A stretch of 13,704 nt of DNA from CAIMUM01 sp034429715 (GCA_034429715.1 DAOUFR010000083.1:1-13704); one strand, 5' to 3'; positions 1 through 7,148 are shown, counted from the stretch's first letter. The notes: a model not told the origin generated them from the sequence alone. A program made the numbers and translations.

Positions 1-264
1 AATCAAACTCACGTTTCCCTGTTTCAGCAGCACCGTCTCGCCATCCGGTGCCACAAGCACTGCGCCAAAGGGTGGGTGACCAGTTTCCACTGCTTCCTTG
101 GAGACCTCATTGGCCGTTCTCAGATGTTTGAGGACCTGCTCATGATTGAGGGGGAACCCCTCCAGGTCCGAAGAGAGTTTCTGGTCCCCGGATCCGTTCC
201 CAACGCAGGCGCCCAGGGACAAAAGCAGGAATGCGAGCAAAACTGCCATTACGATATTCTTCAT
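1..264 (-). CDS. Nucleoside deaminase-like lipoprotein, 5' part (runs off window)
   Basis: Reading on the minus strand from ATG at 264 gives 88 codons open to the window edge, so the C-terminus is missing. Residues 1-20 form a lipoprotein signal: MKN, then a hydrophobic run, then the lipobox L17-G18-A19-C20, which predicts lipid attachment at Cys20 and export. From about residue 45 the sequence (ANEVSKEAVETGHPPFGAVL, then VAPDGETVLL and QGNVS) matches the N-terminal half of the cytidine/deoxycytidylate/guanine-type deaminase fold (COG0590-like). The zinc-binding HAE and PCxxC motifs should lie just outside the window. A GAGAGGAGAG ribosome site lies 7 nt upstream of the start. Family members are normally cytoplasmic, so the lipoprotein signal is odd. 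The family call is good; substrate and activity cannot be judged from this fragment. Confidence 0.75.
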   Translation of the reverse strand, partial: MKNIVMAVLLAFLLLSLGACVGNGSGDQKLSSDLEGFPLNHEQVLKHLRTANEVSKEAVETGHPPFGAVLVAPDGETVLLKQGNVSLI

Positions 265-400
265 TTCAATTCTCTCCTCTCGGTTATTATTTCATGCGGG
301 TACGTGTGACCTGCCCTCAATAATGGTACCACAACTTTAAGTAAGTACTGTTATCATTACAGCTTCAGAACATATCAAGACAGATTCCGAACCTGTTTTT

Positions 401-439
401 AGATTTATCAATCTTTGTAATGCTGATGTTATCACATCA
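401..439. promoter_or_regulatory. Two small dyads with TATC centres upstream of the LAL regulator
   Basis: The divergent gap 265-540 contains two perfect short inverted repeats that share the same centre: AGATT-TATC-AATCT (401-414) and TGATGT-TATC-ACATCA (424-439). A third TTATCA lies at 351-356. They are candidate operators for the divergent genes. No convincing -35/-10 pair was found, so the function is a guess. Confidence 0.25.
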
Positions 440-540
440 AATGACACAGGAAATGGTAAATTCTCTCATTTAGTGACAGGGTGGCAACTCTAACTTAAAA
501 GGTGGTACACTCCTTAGTTACGGGGGAGAAAACCGATCAA

Positions 541-3222
541 ATGTCTATTGACCAGAGCAAGCAGCTACTTCGGACAAAGTTTTATGTCCCCGCTGTTCGC
601 TCCAATCAGGTGTCCCGCCCCCGCCTTATCGATCTGTTAAATGAGGGGATAGATAGAAAACATATTTTAGTCTCCGCCCCTGCCGGTTACGGCAAAAGCA
701 CGCTGGTCGGCAAATGGATAAAAGAAACAGGCATACCTTCTGCATGGCTCTCTCTCGATGTTGGGGATAACGATCCCGCCCATTTCTTGCAATACTTGCT
801 CACAGCCTTTCAGCCTGTTGCTCCGGGCATTGAAGACGACATACCGGATATGCTGCGGCCGGCTCAATATGAAAACATAATCAACCACCTGACCAATCAG
901 CTTGCTTCAGTTTCAGAACCGTTCGTTCTTGTACTGGATGATTTCCATGTCATTAACGCTGAGGCCGTATTAAAAATAGTCTCTTTCCTTATGGAGCATC
1001 TGCCAGACCGGATACACCTCATTCTTCTTACACGAATCGATCCGCCTTTACCGCTCTCACGCCTGCGGGCCCGCAACCAGCTCATGGATATACGCGCCGA
1101 CCAGTTGCGTTTCACGCATGATGAGGTTGCCGCCTTCTTAAATGATATTATGGGGTTGAAACTGTCCGCCGGTGACCTTTCCGCCATTGAGACGCGGACC
1201 GAAGGATGGATAGCAGGTCTACAACTGGCTGCGCTGTCGATGCAGAGCAGTAAAGACATTCACGGTTTTGTTTCAGCATTCACCGGCAGTCACCATTACA
1301 TAATGGACTACCTGATCGAAGAAGTAATCAGGCTTCAGCCCAAAAGCACAGGCGACTTCCTCATGCAGACCTCGATCCTGGACCAGATATGCGGACCGCT
1401 GTGCGAGTCTGTCGTCAAGGCGGACCCGGAAGGGCCCATAGACGGGCAGGCAACGCTGGAATCACTGGAGAAGATGAACCTCTTTGTCATTCCGCTTGAC
1501 GACGAGCGGCGCTGGTATCGCTATCACCATCTCTTCGCGGAGGTATTAAGGAAGCGGCTGGAACAGCATTATCCGGATTCAATCTCCAGTCTGCATCAGC
1601 GTGCCTCCCAATGGTTCGAGCGTAACGGGCTGGTCCCAGAAGCCATCGGTCATTCGCTGACAGCAGGTGACTATGACAGGGCGATCCAGCTCATTGAGCA
1701 GCATGGTGGTGTTCTGATTATCAGCGGTGAAGTGAACACTCTTTCCGGCTGGATAAAAGCGGTCGAACCGCAGGCCCGGGCGCGTCCCTGGATACAAATT
1801 CTAAAAGGCTGGGTATACGCAGTGACAGGATTTCCCGAGCGGGTGGAAGAAACACTGCAGGCTGCGGAGAGAATGATAGCGTCGCAGGAACCCCCGGCAG
1901 AACTCAATGTCATGCGGGGCGGGATCGCGACCGCCCGGGCTTATTCGACGTATCAGGTAGGTGAGGCGGCCCGGGCTGTAAGTTTTGCCCGGCAGGCACT
2001 GGAGTATTTAACGGAGACCGACCTGACCTCCGGCATCTTACGTACAATCGCTGCGGCTCTCCTGGGAGATGCCAGCGCGATGAACGGCGAACTTGAGGAG
2101 GCCCGGCAGGCCTACTTAAAAGCAAAGCAGATCGGCCAGGCCGTTGGCGACATTCACCTGGTTATTCTTGTCAATTCCAACCTGGGGAATGTGCTGGTGG
2201 AACAGGGCCGGCTGCGTGAAGCCATGGCGATCTATTCCGAGACACTGGAGATAGCGACGCGCCCCAATGGTAAAAAGCTGGTGATAGCTGGGCGGGTCCT
2301 GGGGGAAATGAGCCAGATATCCTACGAATGGAATAATCTGGAAGCTGCAGCTGAGCAGGCCCGCCAGGGCATAACGCTCTGTAACTATTGGGGCGCTCCG
2401 GAGTATGAAGCAGTCGGCTTATTGGCGCTGGCGCGGGTGGAGCAGGTCAGGGGTAACCGGACGGCGGCGCTGGAAGCTATGTACAGCGCAGAGAGGCTGG
2501 TGAACGAGCATCTGCTTTTGCCCAAGAGTTTAATCTGGGTCAATTACGTCCTGCCGCGCCTGTGGATTGCCCAGGGGGATTTCGAGAAGGCAGCGCGGAT
2601 AGTTCAGGCGAGCGGATTAACAATCGATGACGAGATTATTTTCCTGCGCGAACCCGAATTTGTGGTCAGGCTGCGTTTGCTTCTCGCTCAGGGAGATTAT
2701 GATACTTCCCTTTCTTTAAGTAAGCGCCTGCTTGAGAAAGCCGGGAGCGGCAGGCAAACAGGGCGGGTTATAGAGCTCCTGGTTCTGCAGGCGCTTGTCT
2801 TCCTGGGCAGACAGGAAACGGAGCAGGCTCTGGCGGCACTGAAAAGGGCGCTCGCGCTTGCCAGGCCGGAAGGGTATATGCGTACATTTTTGGATGAAGG
2901 TGAGCCGATGATCAGATTGCTGCACCTGGCCAGGTCACGGCATATTGAGACGGAATATACCACCGGCCTGCTGGCTGCGGTTGAAAAAACCGCCGGCATC
3001 GCTCAACCACCACCTGAACTTCTGAATGAACCGCTGACGACGCGCGAGATAGAGGTATTGAAACTCATCGAAGCCGGTTGCTCCAATCAGGAAATAGCCG
3101 AGAAACTGGTCATATCCTTTGCCACTGTGAAACGCCATATAAGCAATATCTATACCAAGCTGGATGCAAAAAGCAGGACACAGGCAATCGCCATCGGGAA
3201 AGAGCTAAAGCTCTTCGAATAA
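541..3222 (+). CDS. MalT-like LAL family transcriptional regulator (STAND ATPase + LuxR HTH)
   Basis: This 893-aa protein is a large ATP-binding LuxR regulator. The N-terminal NTPase has Walker A APAGYGKST (residues about 46-54), Walker B FVLVLDDFHV (about 128-137) and the LLTR...LSRLRAR segment with TEGWIAGLQLAAL that is typical of MalT-like STAND proteins. A long helical, TPR-like repeat region follows (about residues 350-780). The last 62 residues are a LuxR/GerE helix-turn-helix (LTTREIEVLKLI...ATVKRHISNIYTKL). The family switches between ADP-bound inactive and ATP plus inducer-bound oligomeric states and activates promoters carrying direct repeats. I chose ATG 541 because GGGGGAG lies 12 nt upstream; a GTG at 502 in the same frame has no good ribosome site. 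The gene ends at a terminator. Tandem 12-bp repeats downstream, before the small-gene cluster, are possible targets. The inducer is unknown. Confidence 0.93.
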   Translation: MSIDQSKQLLRTKFYVPAVRSNQVSRPRLIDLLNEGIDRKHILVSAPAGYGKSTLVGKWIKETGIPSAWLSLDVGDNDPAHFLQYLLTAFQPVAPGIEDDIPDMLRPAQYENIINHLTNQLASVSEPFVLVLDDFHVINAEAVLKIVSFLMEHLPDRIHLILLTRIDPPLPLSRLRARNQLMDIRADQLRFTHDEVAAFLNDIMGLKLSAGDLSAIETRTEGWIAGLQLAALSMQSSKDIHGFVSAFTGSHHYIMDYLIEEVIRLQPKSTGDFLMQTSILDQICGPLCESVVKADPEGPIDGQATLESLEKMNLFVIPLDDERRWYRYHHLFAEVLRKRLEQHYPDSISSLHQRASQWFERNGLVPEAIGHSLTAGDYDRAIQLIEQHGGVLIISGEVNTLSGWIKAVEPQARARPWIQILKGWVYAVTGFPERVEETLQAAERMIASQEPPAELNVMRGGIATARAYSTYQVGEAARAVSFARQALEYLTETDLTSGILRTIAAALLGDASAMNGELEEARQAYLKAKQIGQAVGDIHLVILVNSNLGNVLVEQGRLREAMAIYSETLEIATRPNGKKLVIAGRVLGEMSQISYEWNNLEAAAEQARQGITLCNYWGAPEYEAVGLLALARVEQVRGNRTAALEAMYSAERLVNEHLLLPKSLIWVNYVLPRLWIAQGDFEKAARIVQASGLTIDDEIIFLREPEFVVRLRLLLAQGDYDTSLSLSKRLLEKAGSGRQTGRVIELLVLQALVFLGRQETEQALAALKRALALARPEGYMRTFLDEGEPMIRLLHLARSRHIETEYTTGLLAAVEKTAGIAQPPPELLNEPLTTREIEVLKLIEAGCSNQEIAEKLVISFATVKRHISNIYTKLDAKSRTQAIAIGKELKLFE

Positions 3223-3246
3223 ACTGCTCCGGCAGGCACCTTGATT

Positions 3247-3283
3247 AGACGGCCGCAGATTATCTGCTGCCGTCTTTCTATTT
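3247..3283 (+). terminator. Rho-independent terminator of the LAL regulator gene
   Basis: A hairpin spans 3247-3275, with arms AGACGGC.GCAGA and TCTGC.GCCGTCT (one mismatch) and a TTA loop. A T-rich tract (TTTCTATTT) follows directly, starting 25 nt after the regulator's stop codon. Confidence 0.85.
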
Positions 3284-3312
3284 ATCGACCGCTTTTCCCG
3301 CGTCCTTAAAAG

Positions 3313-3343
3313 TACAACCCCGGCTACAACCCCGGATGCAACC
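3313..3343. repeat. Tandem 12-bp direct repeats (TACAACCCCGGM), candidate activator boxes
   Basis: TACAACCCCGGC (3313-3324) is followed without gap by TACAACCCCGGA (3325-3336) and then a decayed third copy, TGCAACC. On the other strand each unit reads CCGGGGTTGTA, loosely like the GGGGA(K)GAGG boxes of MalT. A TTGACG sequence begins at 3346, but no properly spaced -10 follows, as expected of an activator-dependent promoter. Binding by the neighbouring LAL regulator is inferred from position only. Confidence 0.45.
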
Positions 3344-3386
3344 TTTTGACGATGAGCCGTTACCCGGAGCCTGTTAAATTGGAACC

Positions 3387-3659
3387 ATGAAAAACATGAA
3401 TAACGAAAACGGCAGTGAGATGAGGAGTGCCCTTTCCAGCAGCGTTCATGGGGGTTTCTTCGAGATCCGGGTCAAAGGCCATCTCGATGAAAGCTGGTCG
3501 GACTGGTGGGGAGGCCTGGAGATGAAGCTGTCGGAGAATGGAGAAATGATGCTTTGCGGGCGCATCCAGGATCAGGCAGCGCTGATGGGGATACTCAACA
3601 AACTCTACAGCCTGAACCTGGCGCTGCTTTCAGTGCGAGAGACCGATCAAACGAAATAA
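3387..3659 (+). CDS. Small conserved protein of the '(E)IRVxGHLD' type, unknown function
   Basis: This 90-aa soluble protein has no signal peptide or membrane segment. The core from about residue 25 (FFEIRVKGHLDESWSDWWGG, then LEMKLSENGEMMLCGRIQDQ and AALMGILNKLYSLNLALLSV) resembles small proteins I recall next to LuxR/MalT-like regulators in Chloroflexota and Actinobacteria. Those share the pattern of a strand, GHLD...W.dWf.gl, 'GeTxLxGpvxDQAAL' and a helix. ATG 3387 is used; ATG 3396 is also possible, and neither has a strong ribosome site (GGAACC only). It begins the cluster of small genes running to 5196 and follows the tandem repeats at 3313. No biochemical role can be named. It could be a sensor-like or partner protein of the LAL regulator, but that is inference from neighbourhood. 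Confidence 0.8.
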   Translation: MKNMNNENGSEMRSALSSSVHGGFFEIRVKGHLDESWSDWWGGLEMKLSENGEMMLCGRIQDQAALMGILNKLYSLNLALLSVRETDQTK

Positions 3660-3692
3660 GGTAGGTATTAAATTTAAAGGAGGTTATCAAAA

Positions 3693-3917
3693 ATGGAAAA
3701 CACACTGAGTATCGACCCCAGGCCGGCAACAATGCCGAAGAGCGCGCTCTTCATCGAGAAGGTGCACAGTTGCGCGGATTGCCCTATCCGGCAACTGGCG
3801 ATCAAGCATCCGAAGTCGGTATTTGCCAGGCTCCATATCTGGCACAAAACTTGGTGGCCGGGCTGGAAGGCCCACCAGATGAGGGCATGCGGCTTCGCTA
3901 CCGGGACAGGTGCCTGA
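3693..3917 (+). CDS. Small Cys/Trp-rich conserved protein, unknown function
   Basis: This 74-aa protein has a strong ribosome site (AAAGGAGGT, 8 nt before ATG 3693) that fixes the start and argues for real translation. It has C27-x2-C30 (SCADCPIRQLA) and a lone C66, then a basic, aromatic block, FARLHIWHKTWWPGWKAHQ (residues 44-62). The CxxC with nearby His could bind a metal or be redox-active. The Trp-rich block resembles membrane-surface or nucleic-acid contact segments, but neither role is shown. I have a weak memory of similar small 'WHxxWWPGWKxxQ' proteins in environmental bacteria. It sits 33 nt after the previous gene and 72 nt before the LiaF-like gene, so cotranscription is likely. 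Confidence 0.75.
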   Translation: MENTLSIDPRPATMPKSALFIEKVHSCADCPIRQLAIKHPKSVFARLHIWHKTWWPGWKAHQMRACGFATGTGA

Positions 3918-3989
3918 GAAATCTATGGAACTTTTGAAAAGGTAAATCAAAATAAATCAGCAAAAGAAAAAGAAGGAGGAATTAAAACA

Positions 3990-4361
3990 ATGGTAGACAG
4001 TAACCGGAAACTCGAACAGACATGGTCAGCGATAGGGTGGGGATTATTTCTCATACTCGTCGGCGGACTATTCCTGGCAGGCAACCAGGGGTGGCTGAAC
4101 CAGGGCAGCGGATGGTCATATTTCATCATCGGCCTGGGAGCAATCCTGATCCTCGGATTTGTTGTCCGCTATTTCGGGATCCTGCCGGACCGCAGGAGCG
4201 GTGTCGGAGGACTGATCGCCGGGTTGGCCCTGGTATTTATAGGGATTGCCTTTCTTTATGGTTTCGGCAACTGGTGGCCTCTGGTAATACTCGTAATAGG
4301 CATAGGCATCCTGGTAAACGGGATCGTGAACCGGGAAAAAGTTCTTGCAGATGGAAAATAG
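3990..4361 (+). CDS. LiaI/LiaF-like four-helix membrane protein
   Basis: This 123-aa protein has four predicted membrane helices, at about residues 14-31, 43-61, 72-90 and 93-111. The repeated pattern 'GlflIlvGglfL...' and 'WWPLvilviGigilvnGi' is characteristic of the LiaF transmembrane region family (DUF5668-type). In LiaF these helices precede a globular domain that restrains an envelope-stress sensor kinase; that domain is absent here, so this is a stand-alone membrane unit. AAGGAGGAA lies 12 nt before ATG 3990. It belongs to the run of small genes 3387-5196, most of the rest of which are also membrane proteins. A role in envelope sensing is suggested by the family name only. Confidence 0.85.
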   Translation: MVDSNRKLEQTWSAIGWGLFLILVGGLFLAGNQGWLNQGSGWSYFIIGLGAILILGFVVRYFGILPDRRSGVGGLIAGLALVFIGIAFLYGFGNWWPLVILVIGIGILVNGIVNREKVLADGK

Positions 4362-4414
4362 TACCAATAAGAGCATAGGACAGACTCAAAGAAAATATTA
4401 AAAGGAGAAATAAA

Positions 4415-4603
4415 ATGGATTGGGGAATTGTAGCATCGGTACTGGTAGCGCTGGCGCTGTTTACTGCTACCGTGGCAGTCCTGGCTTCGATTATGATTGG
4501 CCTGTTTGTCGGGCGCCTGAAGAAGCGTGCCGGCAGTCAGGGTGGCGAGGGCTTTAAGTTTCCGGGCTGCCCGTTGACGAAGTCCACTCAAAATACGCCG
4601 TAG
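4415..4603 (+). CDS. Single-helix small membrane protein, unknown
   Basis: This 62-aa protein starts at ATG 4415 with AAAAGGAGA 8 nt upstream. One strong membrane helix spans about residues 6-31 and is followed by a basic stop-transfer GRLKKR, which predicts the C-terminal tail to be cytoplasmic. The tail is Gly-, Lys- and Pro-containing with one Cys (GFKFPGCPLTKS). I recognise no family. The ribosome site, the amphipathic layout and the position within the small-gene run support a real gene. Confidence 0.7.
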   Translation: MDWGIVASVLVALALFTATVAVLASIMIGLFVGRLKKRAGSQGGEGFKFPGCPLTKSTQNTP

Positions 4604-4628
4604 AAAGAGAAACATAAGGATAAGCAAG

Positions 4629-4652
4629 GCAGGGGAGCAGCAGCTCCCCTGC
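4629..4652 (+). other. Perfect 10-bp hairpin between two genes, no U-tract
   Basis: GCAGGGGAGC (4629-4638) pairs perfectly with GCTCCCCTGC (4643-4652) across an AGCA loop. It lies 26 nt after the 62-aa gene and ends 28 nt before the next start. No T-run follows, so it is not a standard terminator. It may be a partial terminator or an mRNA-stabilising or processing element that sets different expression of the two sides. Confidence 0.6.
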
Positions 4653-4680
4653 GATTAGGGCTCAAAAGGAGGGACCACAA

Positions 4681-5196
4681 ATGAATAAAGAGAATATAGC
4701 AACAGGCGGTATATATGGAATAATCGCGGGAATCGTAAGTACGATCGTAATAGATATCGTAGCCCTGATCACGCTTTCAGCTTTGGGGTTATCTTTAGCG
4801 TCTTTCTTCGCTTTAATCGGCCGGTGTTTCTTGACCCTTATTGGGGTAGATGCGGTTAACCCGGTCTGGCAGGGAATAGCACTGCATTACTCGATCGCAA
4901 TTCTGACCGGACTGGCTGTTGGTCTCTTAACGCAGAGATTCCGCAAACTGCGATTCAGCTCATATCGAAAAGGCATATTGTTGAGCGTTGTCATCGCTCA
5001 GGTCGAAGGAAACTCGTTATTTTATCTGATGTCCGTGATAATACAGATTCCACAACCTGAACTGATATTTATGTATGGGATGTGTTTTTTCCTTCACCTG
5101 ATATGGGGCGTGTGTCTTGGGTTAATGATATCTTATGGCCAGCAGCACAAGGCCCCGGGGTGGCTTCACCTGAAATATCAGAAGACTGCCCTGTGA
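4681..5196 (+). CDS. Multi-pass membrane protein, unknown function
   Basis: This 171-aa protein has a strong ribosome site (AAAAGGAGGG) before ATG 4681. About four hydrophobic helices are visible: residues 8-36, 65-85, 97-119 and 127-151. A basic loop (QRFRKLRFSSYRKG) lies between helices 2 and 3, placing that loop in the cytoplasm. The N-terminal part (GGIYGIIAGIVSTIVIDIVA) is Gly-rich, as in small integral proteins of unknown function. I do not recognise the family or any catalytic motif. It is the last gene of the small-gene run, separated by the 4629 hairpin, and it converges on the aldo/keto reductase with only 7 nt between the stop codons. Confidence 0.75.
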   Translation: MNKENIATGGIYGIIAGIVSTIVIDIVALITLSALGLSLASFFALIGRCFLTLIGVDAVNPVWQGIALHYSIAILTGLAVGLLTQRFRKLRFSSYRKGILLSVVIAQVEGNSLFYLMSVIIQIPQPELIFMYGMCFFLHLIWGVCLGLMISYGQQHKAPGWLHLKYQKTAL

Positions 5197-5203
5197 TCCT
5201 TTT

Positions 5204-6190
5204 TTACAGGCCTGTCATCTTTTCCAAATCTTCAGGATAGCGACCTCCCGCAACGTTAATCTTATCGAGTGCGGAATTTATATCGCGCAATTCTTTGGGT
5301 GTCAATTTAATATCTGCTGCTCCCAGATTTTCAATTAAGCGCTCCAGCTTTCGTGTGCCCGGGATAGGGACAATCCAGGGCTTTTGGGCAAGTAACCATG
5401 CCAGCGCAATCTGGGCAGGCGTGACATTTTTCTCTGCCGTAACCCTCTTGATCAAGTCGATCACAACCTGGTTTGCTTCCATATTTTCGGGATTAAAACG
5501 CGGAACAACATTACGGAAGTCCGAGCTATCGAATTTCGAGTTTTTGTCAAATCGTCCGGTAAGGAATCCCCTACCCAGCGGGCTGTACGGAACGAATCCA
5601 ATGCCGAGTTCCTCAAGCACAGGCAGTAACTCTTTTTCAGGACTTCTCGACCACATCGAATATTCGGTCTGAACAGCGGCCAGCGGCTGAGTATTGTGTG
5701 CGCGACGGATTGTCTGCACCCCTGCTTCAGAAAGCCCCCAATGCTTAACCTTGCCTTCCTGAATCAGCCCTTTTACAGCTCCGGCTACCTCCTCTATGGG
5801 AACATTTGGATCAACACGATGCTGATAAAGCAGATCAATGGCCTCAACTCTGAGCCGCTTAAGCATTCCTTCAACCGCCTCCCTGATGTGTTCCGGACGG
5901 CTATTAAGATCAGCCATCTGGCCATTTATGAAGTTATAGCCAAATTTGGTGGCAATGATCACCTTGTCTCGATAGGGAACAAGCGCCTCGCCTACCAGCT
6001 CCTCGTTCGTGAATGGCCCATAGATTTCCGCAGTGTCAAAGAAAGTAATCCCGTGTTCAATAGCTGAATGAATCAGCTTTATCATCTCTTTTTTGTCTGC
6101 CGCCGGACCATAACCCCAACTCATTGCCATGCAGCCTAATCCAAGGGCAGAAACCTCAAGGCCGTTTTTGCCCAGTTTACGTTTAATCAT
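5204..6190 (-). CDS. Aldo/keto reductase
   Basis: This 328-aa NAD(P)H-dependent oxidoreductase is of normal length for the family. The catalytic tetrad is D52, Y57 (FDTAEIYG), K83 (IATKFGYNF) and H125 (LLYQHRVD). Other family marks are GLGCMAMSWGYGP near the N-terminus, the loop GFVPYSPLGRGFLTG and the cofactor end PIPGTRKLERLIENLGAADI. It resembles the YajO/IolS/AKR13-like group, which reduces small aldehydes and ketones; the substrate is unknown. I chose ATG 6190, with GGAGGAAG 9 nt upstream; a TTG 18 nt earlier would swallow that ribosome site. It follows merR on the same strand after a 173-nt gap in which I see no second MerR operator, so the two may share the merR promoter. Confidence 0.95.
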   Translation of the reverse strand: MIKRKLGKNGLEVSALGLGCMAMSWGYGPAADKKEMIKLIHSAIEHGITFFDTAEIYGPFTNEELVGEALVPYRDKVIIATKFGYNFINGQMADLNSRPEHIREAVEGMLKRLRVEAIDLLYQHRVDPNVPIEEVAGAVKGLIQEGKVKHWGLSEAGVQTIRRAHNTQPLAAVQTEYSMWSRSPEKELLPVLEELGIGFVPYSPLGRGFLTGRFDKNSKFDSSDFRNVVPRFNPENMEANQVVIDLIKRVTAEKNVTPAQIALAWLLAQKPWIVPIPGTRKLERLIENLGAADIKLTPKELRDINSALDKINVAGGRYPEDLEKMTGL

Positions 6191-6363
6191 TTTTTGTTCT
6201 TCCTCCAATCATTTTTAATCTGACAATTGAACTCATTGTCCATAGTAACCAGTATTTCAACCCAGGCTGTTCTTATGAAATGATCACCTTCAACTCTACT
6301 GCCTTTCGGGAAGATTACACTTTGACTTCAATCCTTTGAGTTATTCATGTTATATTCCCTACT

Positions 6364-6750
6364 CTATTGATAAGATGGAATTAATTCTTTTTCTTTTTTC
6401 AAAAGAGTATTTTCGTATTGTTCTATTTTGTAATTGAGTTTGTCCATCGTTTTCTGCATCTCTTCCATCCTGACCGTAAGTTGTTTCCTCTGCTCAATCA
6501 AGATATTCTTTCTGGCCTCAATGGTTTTATCTCCCTGCATTGCAAGCCGAACGTACTCAGTCAGCACTTCAATTGAAAGTCCAGCACCTCTCATATATTT
6601 GATGAACTCAACCCAATTTAAATCCGTTTCTCCATAATCCCTAATACCTCCTCTATTCCGTTTTACAGGCGGTATCAGTCCAATTTTTTCATAATAGCGC
6701 AGTGTATCTGCGGAAATGTTCAATTGTTCACTTACTTCTGCTATTGTCAT
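6364..6750 (-). CDS. MerR-family transcriptional regulator (AdhR/YfmP-like)
   Basis: This 128-aa protein has an N-terminal winged helix (MTIAEVSEQLNISADTLRYY, then EKIGLIPPVKRNRGGIRDYG) and the second MerR helix pair (FIKYMRGAGLSIEVLTEYVR). A long coiled coil (about residues 75-120, EEMQKTMDKLNYKIEQYE) serves for dimerisation. No cysteines occur in the coil or tail, so it is not a metal-sensing type. It resembles AdhR/YfmP-like regulators, often found beside aldo/keto reductases or alcohol dehydrogenases and responsive to aldehydes or electrophiles. GGTGGAGGT precedes ATG 6750 by 6 nt. Its own promoter carries a perfect MerR operator, so autoregulation and control of the downstream reductase are expected. 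Confidence 0.93.
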   Translation of the reverse strand: MTIAEVSEQLNISADTLRYYEKIGLIPPVKRNRGGIRDYGETDLNWVEFIKYMRGAGLSIEVLTEYVRLAMQGDKTIEARKNILIEQRKQLTVRMEEMQKTMDKLNYKIEQYENTLLKKEKELIPSYQ

Positions 6751-6768
6751 TGTTCTACCTCCACCAAT

Positions 6769-6799
6769 AGCTTATACCTTGGAGTTAACTCCAAGTCAA
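6769..6799 (-). promoter_or_regulatory. merR promoter with perfect 18-bp MerR operator
   Basis: On the minus strand TTGACT (6799-6794) and TATAAG (6776-6771) are 17 bp apart. CTTGGAGTTAACTCCAAG, a perfect palindrome (6778-6795), overlaps the -35 end and fills the spacer, as in MerR-family promoters. Taking TAAGCT (6774-6769) as the -10 gives the 19-bp spacer typical of MerR-activated promoters. The sequence alone does not say which is used. Confidence 0.8.
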
Positions 6800-6869
6800 G
6801 CCCCCATCTGAACAGTAATTTTCTTATCAGGAAAAGCTAATATGCTTTTAAGTAGCCATTTGTTATCTC

Positions 6870-7148
6870 TCAAAGGCTCGAAGAGTACACAGCGGAGTAT
6901 TGAAGCAGTCGTTGGAGTGCTGGAATCAGCTTTTTTCTCTCAAACGGCAGTTCGCGGACTGTCCAGAATGGCCCTCCATGACATATGATGCTTGTAACTT
7001 TCAACTCCTCTTCCCGCGGTCTTTCCTTCGATAAGGGCATTGTATATTTCGGTTTTGCTCAAAAGCCTGTCATAATTACTTCTCGGATAAAGCTCTTAAT
7101 AAAAGGCTTCCTCTCATTAATCGAACTCTCATTGAGTAAATTCAGTTG
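6870..7148 (-). pseudogene. Decayed C-terminus of a large serine recombinase
   Basis: One minus-strand frame of 93 codons is readable if a single in-frame TGA (7059-7061) is ignored. The pieces are LLNESSINERKPFIKSFIRE, then VIMTG, the stop, KYTMPLSKERP, and lastly HGGPFWTVRELPFERKKLIP with ALQRLL. This order fits the C-terminal end of large serine recombinases as I remember it ('...eRKaFIrSFVkeIkVTg...l.YTmPlP...vhyGGp...'). The catalytic N-terminal domain is absent; upstream of 7148 the sequence turns into the gntR promoter, whose -35 TTGACA overlaps the stub. No start codon or ribosome site serves the frame. It is most likely a relic of an integrase. The call rests on recalled motifs, not a search. 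Confidence 0.6.

Noticed and set aside
324..331. TGGTACCA upstream of the LAL regulator as a fourth GntR operator
   Set aside because: The half-sites abut with no 3-nt spacer and no phased extra half-sites, so it does not fit the motif of the other three.
897..1259. Minus-strand frame of 120 codons inside the LAL regulator
   Set aside because: It lies wholly within a well-supported gene, lacks a ribosome site and recognisable domains, and has the Arg/Ser-rich look of a shadow frame.
6870..7040. Stand-alone 56-aa gene starting MPLSKERPREEEL
   Set aside because: It has no ribosome site and is in the same frame as the upstream recombinase-like blocks, so it is better read as part of the recombinase relic.
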